A program made the position numbers and the translations under genes. Below the pieces are notes generated by a model. It was not told where the DNA came from, did not search any database, and saw nothing but the letters and a program-made list of their open reading frames with translations. Shown here piece by piece: positions 59,851 through 64,000 of a DNA stretch of 64,000 nt (the first letter of the stretch is position 1; each line of letters opens with the position of its first letter). Origin of the DNA: Bacillota bacterium (GTDB lineage: Bacteria > Bacillota > Clostridia > Acetivibrionales > DSM-27016); contig JAEWDM010000007.1 of assembly GCA_023390115.1 (NCBI GenBank), positions 62,001 through 126,000 on the forward strand. The letters run 5' to 3'.

Positions 59851-60759
59851 TCACCTTGTTACTTTAATATCCCCGTTTCGAGTTTCCAGTTCTATGGCTA
59901 TTTCAGGAGAAGCACCAACGGTTCCTGCGGCAGTGTTATCTGTAATAGCAAGCTGGTCTGCAAAAGAGGTATGAATAGAGCCTTCCTTAGTTGTTGCTGA
60001 AAATTTGAAATCAAGTCCACTTGGAAGTGTTACCGTAAGTGTTCCGTTTTTGGAGTATGCAGAAATACTGCTTGTCACATCTGCAAAAGAAATATCTATG
60101 GAACCCTCTCCGGAAGCGTTAAAGGAACCGGAACCGCTAAGACCAGAAGCCGTCAGTTTCCCACCCTTTGATTGATAGTTTATTGCCCCGTTTATCTGAT
60201 TCATGGAAGTTGTGGCGTTGGTGGTCTGTATGCTTACTTCATCTGCATTAATATTTTCAAAACTTAAACTGCCGTTTGTACTGGTAGCCTTTACATTTGA
60301 TGCCTTTGTATTTGATACTTCCACTACACCGCTTGTCGTATCAACACTGAAACCACCTGATAAATTCAGGGCAATTTCCGAACTGATTGTTCCGCTCGTA
60401 GAATGTAGGGATAAGCTGTCCGTATAGTCCTGCGGAATATAAATTTCTATATAGGATTCAAAACTGGAACGTCTTGGGCGTTCCCCCTCGGTAATCAGCA
60501 GTTCGCCATTTTGCGTAGATGTTCTGGCATAGTAGCTTTTTTTGTTCTCATTCATATATTCTTTCACAATTACCTTGTCGTTGTCACTCTCCAGAACATG
60601 AATATCGTCTGCATCATAATCAAGCCGAAGAGTATCAAAATCTCCGGTATTGAATGTAAGTGTGTTGACAAGCGCAACTGCTTTTTGCCCTCCGCACCCC
60701 GACAAAATCCCCATGAGTACGAAAACAACACAGGTAAATGAAATAAATTTGCGTTTCAT
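59851..60759 (-). CDS. DUF4097-like beta-helix lipoprotein
   Basis: 302 aa from ATG after AAAGGAGAATAGTTTTT. Signal peptide (FISFTCVVFVLMGI) with lipobox LSGC, then a long run of beta repeats (HSTSGTISSEIALNLSGGF, VDTTSGVVEVSNT, STNGSLSFENINADEVSIQT, SGEGSIDISFADV), the DUF4097/adhesin-like helix seen in envelope-stress proteins such as LiaG. It is surface exposed and membrane-anchored. Preceded by a TetR-type operator. Confidence 0.88.
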   Translation of the reverse strand: MKRKFISFTCVVFVLMGILSGCGGQKAVALVNTLTFNTGDFDTLRLDYDADDIHVLESDNDKVIVKEYMNENKKSYYARTSTQNGELLITEGERPRRSSFESYIEIYIPQDYTDSLSLHSTSGTISSEIALNLSGGFSVDTTSGVVEVSNTKASNVKATSTNGSLSFENINADEVSIQTTNATTSMNQINGAINYQSKGGKLTASGLSGSGSFNASGEGSIDISFADVTSSISAYSKNGTLTVTLPSGLDFKFSATTKEGSIHTSFADQLAITDNTAAGTVGASPEIAIELETRNGDIKVTR

Positions 60760-60783
60760 AAAAACTATTCTCCTTTCACTGAT

Positions 60784-60794
60784 TGAACCATTCA
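60784..60794 (-). promoter_or_regulatory. Candidate TetR operator before the lipoprotein operon
   Basis: TGAACCATTCATTTAA, near-identical to the copy upstream of tetR (61522-61532). Confidence 0.6.
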
Positions 60795-60811
60795 TTTAAT
60801 ATGGCTGTAAT

Positions 60812-60840
60812 TTTTTACGGAGCGCTTGCTCCGTAAATTT
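60812..60840. repeat. Hairpin between tetR and the lipoprotein operon
   Basis: TTTACGGAGC-GCTT-GCTCCGTAAA with A/T tracts on both sides; no strong T run follows on the minus strand, so it may attenuate or process the transcript. Confidence 0.5.
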
Positions 60841-61503
60841 TTACTGCTTGTATGCGTGAAGCAGGTTATCCATGCAAATGCTTTTGGCTGTTGCAACAGA
60901 AATATTCTTTTGTGTTTCGAAAGCGTCATTTGTAATATGCATTCCCCACCATGACAGGGTTTCGATGATTAATCGTGTGACATATTGCGGAAGCTCTACC
61001 TGACGAAAGGTTCCGTTCTGCATGTATTGGGTAATATAAGATAGAACCTGATGATAAAATTTCTGGCGGTACTCTTTATAATACCCCGTCAGCTTTCCTA
61101 AGTCGTCTGGATTTTTTTCAATGAGTAAGCAACCGATTCCGTACTTTGAAATAACATCAAAAGCGTCAGACAGCATTTGTTCCAATGGATAATTTGTAAT
61201 ATCGTCAAGATGAGCAGAAAACGCTTTTGTATTTTGTTCAAATGCTTCCATAATTTCATGGTCTAAAGAATCAAATAATTTGGAATGAATTGGCAATTCA
61301 AATTCCTGTGTAATAAATGCTGGCTCTATTGTTCCTTTGAGAAGAAAGCTCAATAGTTCTCTTTTCCCTGTAAAGTAAACATAGAGCATGCCCGTTGATA
61401 AACCAATTTCTTTCGCTATGTCTTTCATCTGTGTTCGGGCATAACCTTTGTTAATGAATAATTGACTGGCTGCGTCAAATATCAAGTTCATTCTATTTTC
61501 CAT
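60841..61503 (-). CDS. TetR-family regulator
   Basis: 220 aa from ATG after AGGTGAGCGAA (a GTG three codons earlier is less likely). N-terminal HTH about residues 7-55: MNLIFDAASQLFINKGYART, MKDIAKEIGLSTGMLYVYFTG. The ligand domain is diverse. It is the first gene of the run and probably controls itself and the four downstream genes through the repeated TGAACC(G/A)TTCA sites. Confidence 0.92.
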   Translation of the reverse strand: MENRMNLIFDAASQLFINKGYARTQMKDIAKEIGLSTGMLYVYFTGKRELLSFLLKGTIEPAFITQEFELPIHSKLFDSLDHEIMEAFEQNTKAFSAHLDDITNYPLEQMLSDAFDVISKYGIGCLLIEKNPDDLGKLTGYYKEYRQKFYHQVLSYITQYMQNGTFRQVELPQYVTRLIIETLSWWGMHITNDAFETQKNISVATAKSICMDNLLHAYKQ

Positions 61504-61521
61504 TTCGCTCACCTACTTTAC

Positions 61522-61532
61522 TGAACCGTTCA
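61522..61532 (-). promoter_or_regulatory. Candidate TetR operator before tetR
   Basis: TGAACCGTTCA palindrome with flank CATTTAA, 18 bases upstream of the tetR start. Confidence 0.65.
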
Positions 61533-61560
61533 TTTAAATACTATTGTATTACTTTTTTCC

Positions 61561-61609
61561 CAAAACGTCAAGGCGTTTTGTAGTGGTATTCAAATTTCGG
61601 TTGAATACC
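61561..61609. repeat. Two inverted repeats between divergent regulators
   Basis: CAAAACG-TCAAGG-CGTTTTG (61561-61580) and GGTATTCAA-ATTTCGG-TTGAATACC (61585-61609), between the tetR and XRE genes; possible operators for the XRE protein. Confidence 0.6.
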
Positions 61610-61728
61610 TTGACAGGGCTTGTATCGTTTGCATACGCAGAGTATTTTTGTTCATCCAAACAGTCATTGACAGTACGTTCTTCGCATGTTGATCATACTG
61701 TACAATAAGTTGAGGAGGTGAACTAACA

Positions 61729-62052
61729 GTGGAGAAATTACTGAACTCATTTGGCCAGACCATAAAGGATGCCCGGATTTCTGCAGGCATGACACAGGAT
61801 GCGCTTGCGGAACGGGCAGGAGTCACGCCAAGATACATAATGGCCATTGAAAATGAAAACAAGCACCCAAGTATGCCGGTACTATTTAAGATAATCCGTA
61901 TTTTACGAATATCTGCGGATACGATCTTTTATCCGGAAATTCAACATACAGACAGAGAAAAAGAACAGCTCCTGCACATGATCCAGCTGTGCGGCGAAAA
62001 GGAAATCAAAATAGCCGCCGCAACCGTCAAGGCGCTATTGGATGCCAGATAA
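61729..62052 (+). CDS. XRE-family regulator of the mobile element
   Basis: 107 aa from a GTG with AGGAGGTG eight bases upstream. HTH about residues 8-62 (TIKDARISAGMTQDALAERA, GVTPRYIMAIENENKHPSMP), then a short C-terminal helix (CGEKEIKIAAATVKALLD). It is the only plus-strand gene in this part and divergent from tetR. Such proteins often repress ICE transfer genes. Confidence 0.88.
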   Translation: MEKLLNSFGQTIKDARISAGMTQDALAERAGVTPRYIMAIENENKHPSMPVLFKIIRILRISADTIFYPEIQHTDREKEQLLHMIQLCGEKEIKIAAATVKALLDAR

Positions 62053-62054
62053 GC

Positions 62055-62089
62055 AAAATCCATCTTCTATCTTCGGAGATGGATTTTCT
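62055..62089 (+). terminator. Terminator after the XRE gene
   Basis: AAAATCCATCT, 11-base loop, AGATGGATTTTC. Confidence 0.8.
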
Positions 62090-62169
62090 TCATGTCAAAG
62101 TGATAGATTATCCTTTCTCTGTGTTTAAAGAAATCCTTAGAGTGACAGGTTCACTGCATAGGCCATGAT

Positions 62170-62228
62170 GACACATACCATATGCCGCTGACAGGACGCA
62201 TTGCTCCCTTGGCGGCATAGTATGTGTC
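62170..62228. terminator. Long hairpin after the HTH gene
   Basis: GACACATAC-C-ATATGCCGC and GCGGCATA-G-TATGTGTC arms of about 17 bases; the T run is on the plus strand (TTTTCATTTC), so it may act in both directions. Confidence 0.65.
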
Positions 62229-62231
62229 TTT

Positions 62232-62486
62232 TCATTTCACCGTAAATAATAAACTGCTCTTGCCGCCGTTTTCCCGCCAGCGCTGCTCCTTTTGAAGATG
62301 GCCGGTCTTTTCAAGGTCAACGATGGCTCTCTGCACGGTGCGGCGGGAGAGCTTTAAGTCCTTGGCAATGGTACCGATGGCAGGGTAACAGGTTCCGTCC
62401 TTATTTGCACGGTCTTTCAGATAGCGGTATACCACTACGGCACGGTGTGGAACATCCGCAGCATAGAGAGAAGAAAGATAGCTCAA
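62232..62486 (-). CDS. HTH protein of the conjugation region (replication-initiator-like)
   Basis: 84 aa from a TTG with GGGGGTG seven bases upstream. HTH_36-like winged helix: HRAVVVYRYLKDRANKDGTC, AIGTIAKDLKLSRRTVQRAI, LEKTGHLQKEQRW. Similar domains occur in Firmicutes ICE/plasmid replication or transfer regions. It begins 14 bases after the coupling protein stop. Confidence 0.82.
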   Translation of the reverse strand: MSYLSSLYAADVPHRAVVVYRYLKDRANKDGTCYPAIGTIAKDLKLSRRTVQRAIVDLEKTGHLQKEQRWRENGGKSSLLFTVK

Positions 62487-62500
62487 TCACGAACACCCCC

Positions 62501-64000
62501 TTAATCGGTGCGCAGAGGCATGGTAAGAGATTCCGGCTCATGTTCCTGCACCGGTGTGTGCTGTGTACCACCGCTGCGGTCATCATCGGGAGGCTCCGGC
62601 ATTTCCGCAAAGTCATCTTCGTCATAGGCACAGCCCCGCTGGAGGATTTCCTGCTCCAGCTCGAATCGGTCGGCATAGTGAACCTTTCGGGCGGCACGTT
62701 CCTCCATCTCAAAGGATTTTTCAAACCGAATGCCCCATTTCAGAAACAGAGGCAGCTTGGTACGCATGGGGCAGCAACCGGTCTTAGCAAGAATAAAATT
62801 GCCCTTGGGCAGTGTTTTCAGTTCATCTGGTGTCATTAGCGGGCGCTGGATCATCTGCAGGCTCTGGCTGGGATCGTTCTTTCCTCTGCTGATGGAGCCT
62901 GACATGACAGTCTTGTTTCCCAGCGCCCTTGAGAGAATATCTGCGCTTTCTGAGTTGGGTGCAAAGCCACCAAATAAAATGTCCTGACAGTTGTCGATGA
63001 TGATGGCAGAACCCTCCTTGCCGTAGTTTTTCTCAAGCTGGGCAAAGGATTGGATAATGGGTACCATGCTGATTCGGCGGGAACGCCCTGCGGAGAACAT
63101 CATTTCCATTGACTGTATTTTCGGTATAGTTCCAATCTCATCAGCAAAGATCATCACCCGGTTTGGGAGCTTGCCACCGTATTCATCAGCGACCGTGAGC
63201 ATCTCCCGGTAGAGCTGTTGCAGGAACAACGACACCATGAAGTATTTTGTATTATCTTCCTCCGGCAGTACGATGAAGATGGCACACTTCTCCTTACAGA
63301 AGGTTTCCGTGTCCAGCGAGCTGTCAAAGCACAGAATCTGCTCCATCTCGGAATCCAGAAAGGCATTGAGCCTTGACATGGCAGTAGACAGCACTGAGGC
63401 CATTGCTTGGTCGGCAGTGTTGAGGGCTGCCCCGGCGAACCACTTTGCTTTGTGATTAGAAGGCAACTTGTCCATCAACAATTGAAACTGGCTTTTGTTT
63501 TTCACTGGTGAGGGAGCCAGCAAATCCTGTATCATTTTGAATACCGATATGATGTGCCGTTTCTCCGGAGGACAATATTCCGCAATCAGCAGAATCACTG
63601 AAGTCAGCAGACCCTCCGCAGCATCATAGAAGAAGGCATTTTGACCATAACTTGCCGAATCCTCGCCGCTGCTGGAAATGATGGTCTTGGCGGTGATTTT
63701 GGCGTACTTCTCAGCCTTGGCTTTCAGTGCCAGGTTCTCCGGATTTTTCATATAGGCATCCATATAACGGTTCACCAGCTGCAGGATGTTATCGCCGTCC
63801 GAGCGTGTGGGATTACGCAGATCCAGCACCGATATTTTGTAGCCATAGTAATCCTTTGCGATGCCTGCATAGTTTCGGAACAGGTCGCCCTTGGTATCGG
63901 TGCAGAGGAAGCTCATGCGGGAGGCACAGGCATACTCAATATTGGGATAGAGAAAGTTGGCGGTTTTACCGACACCGGCAGCGCCGATCATGAGGCAGTG
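62501..64000 (-). CDS. VirD4/TraG-type conjugal coupling protein (5' end outside window)
   Basis: At least 499 aa; the frame is open to the window edge, so the N terminus is missing. Walker A MIGAAGVGKTANF, Walker B/VirD4 motif VMIFADEIGTIPKIQ, and a C-terminal acidic tail. The T4SS coupling ATPase delivers relaxase-DNA to the secretion channel. Presence here shows that the element is conjugative or was derived from one; relaxase and channel genes would be to the right. Confidence 0.92.
   Translation of the reverse strand, partial: HCLMIGAAGVGKTANFLYPNIEYACASRMSFLCTDTKGDLFRNYAGIAKDYYGYKISVLDLRNPTRSDGDNILQLVNRYMDAYMKNPENLALKAKAEKYAKITAKTIISSSGEDSASYGQNAFFYDAAEGLLTSVILLIAEYCPPEKRHIISVFKMIQDLLAPSPVKNKSQFQLLMDKLPSNHKAKWFAGAALNTADQAMASVLSTAMSRLNAFLDSEMEQILCFDSSLDTETFCKEKCAIFIVLPEEDNTKYFMVSLFLQQLYREMLTVADEYGGKLPNRVMIFADEIGTIPKIQSMEMMFSAGRSRRISMVPIIQSFAQLEKNYGKEGSAIIIDNCQDILFGGFAPNSESADILSRALGNKTVMSGSISRGKNDPSQSLQMIQRPLMTPDELKTLPKGNFILAKTGCCPMRTKLPLFLKWGIRFEKSFEMEERAARKVHYADRFELEQEILQRGCAYDEDDFAEMPEPPDDDRSGGTQHTPVQEHEPESLTMPLRTD

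Overview
The window looks like the chromosome of a spore-forming, anaerobic, low-to-moderate GC Clostridia member. It carries spoIIAA-spoIIAB-sigF, SpoVB, a SpoVAE-type protein and a Spo0E-like protein. It also has the Firmicutes whiA/yvcK/rapZ/HPr kinase cluster, a membrane pyrophosphatase, a BirA-BioY biotin circuit and a CtsR-type heat-shock operator. No rRNA, tRNA or CRISPR array was seen.

Positions 1-41815 are core chromosome, mostly minus strand. In order they hold: lipoate ligase followed by a phosphoesterase cut by the window start; a MocR regulator; a Spo0E-like protein; Hsp20 behind two CtsR boxes; SpoVB; a dusB / thioesterase / stalk-propeller run; a PilZ protein; bioY-bioB behind a consensus promoter and a BirA operator; a chemoreceptor with a small companion; malic enzyme; coaX with a low-complexity protein; birA with a metal-dependent hydrolase; folP-folB-folK behind an iron alcohol dehydrogenase and a phosphoesterase; an unrecognised helix-turn-helix protein followed by Ppx/GppA phosphatase (probable CTG start); a response regulator lacking its phospho-acceptor Asp; the spoIIA operon with a recognisable sigma-H promoter; and a long carbon-control and envelope operon (hprK, PHP enzyme, murB, rapZ, yvcK, glycogen debranching enzyme, whiA, HPr). 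The pyrophosphatase hppA closes this part.

Positions 42400-47447 are a visibly AT-richer defence island: a small HTH protein, then a complete type II CBASS operon reading cap4 (nuclease-SAVED effector), cdnD (CD-NTase), cap2 (E2-E1 fusion), cap3 (JAMM protease). A palindrome-rich gap separates it from hppA.

Positions 47561-64000 are visibly GC-richer mobile DNA, interpreted as one end of an integrative conjugative element. The integration module holds two catalytically competent large serine recombinases, one recombinase lacking the catalytic domain between them, a 51-residue ORF, a resolvase-like protein without its catalytic Ser, a MazF-like protein with no protein antitoxin, a hairpin-rich 620-base noncoding stretch and a sigma-70 region-4-like protein. 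Cargo follows: an ABC-2 exporter with a tandem-MerR regulator flanked by near-identical hairpin repeats, then a TetR-controlled operon of membrane and lipid-type proteins (DUF4097-like lipoprotein, TVP38 protein, HxxxDG acyltransferase, membrane-anchored permuted NlpC/P60 protein). Conjugation genes (XRE regulator, HTH protein, VirD4-type coupling protein) run off the right edge.

Starts were chosen by ribosome-binding site and family N terminus, so several are internal ATG, GTG, TTG or CTG codons. All assignments come from reading motifs by eye; no search was run.
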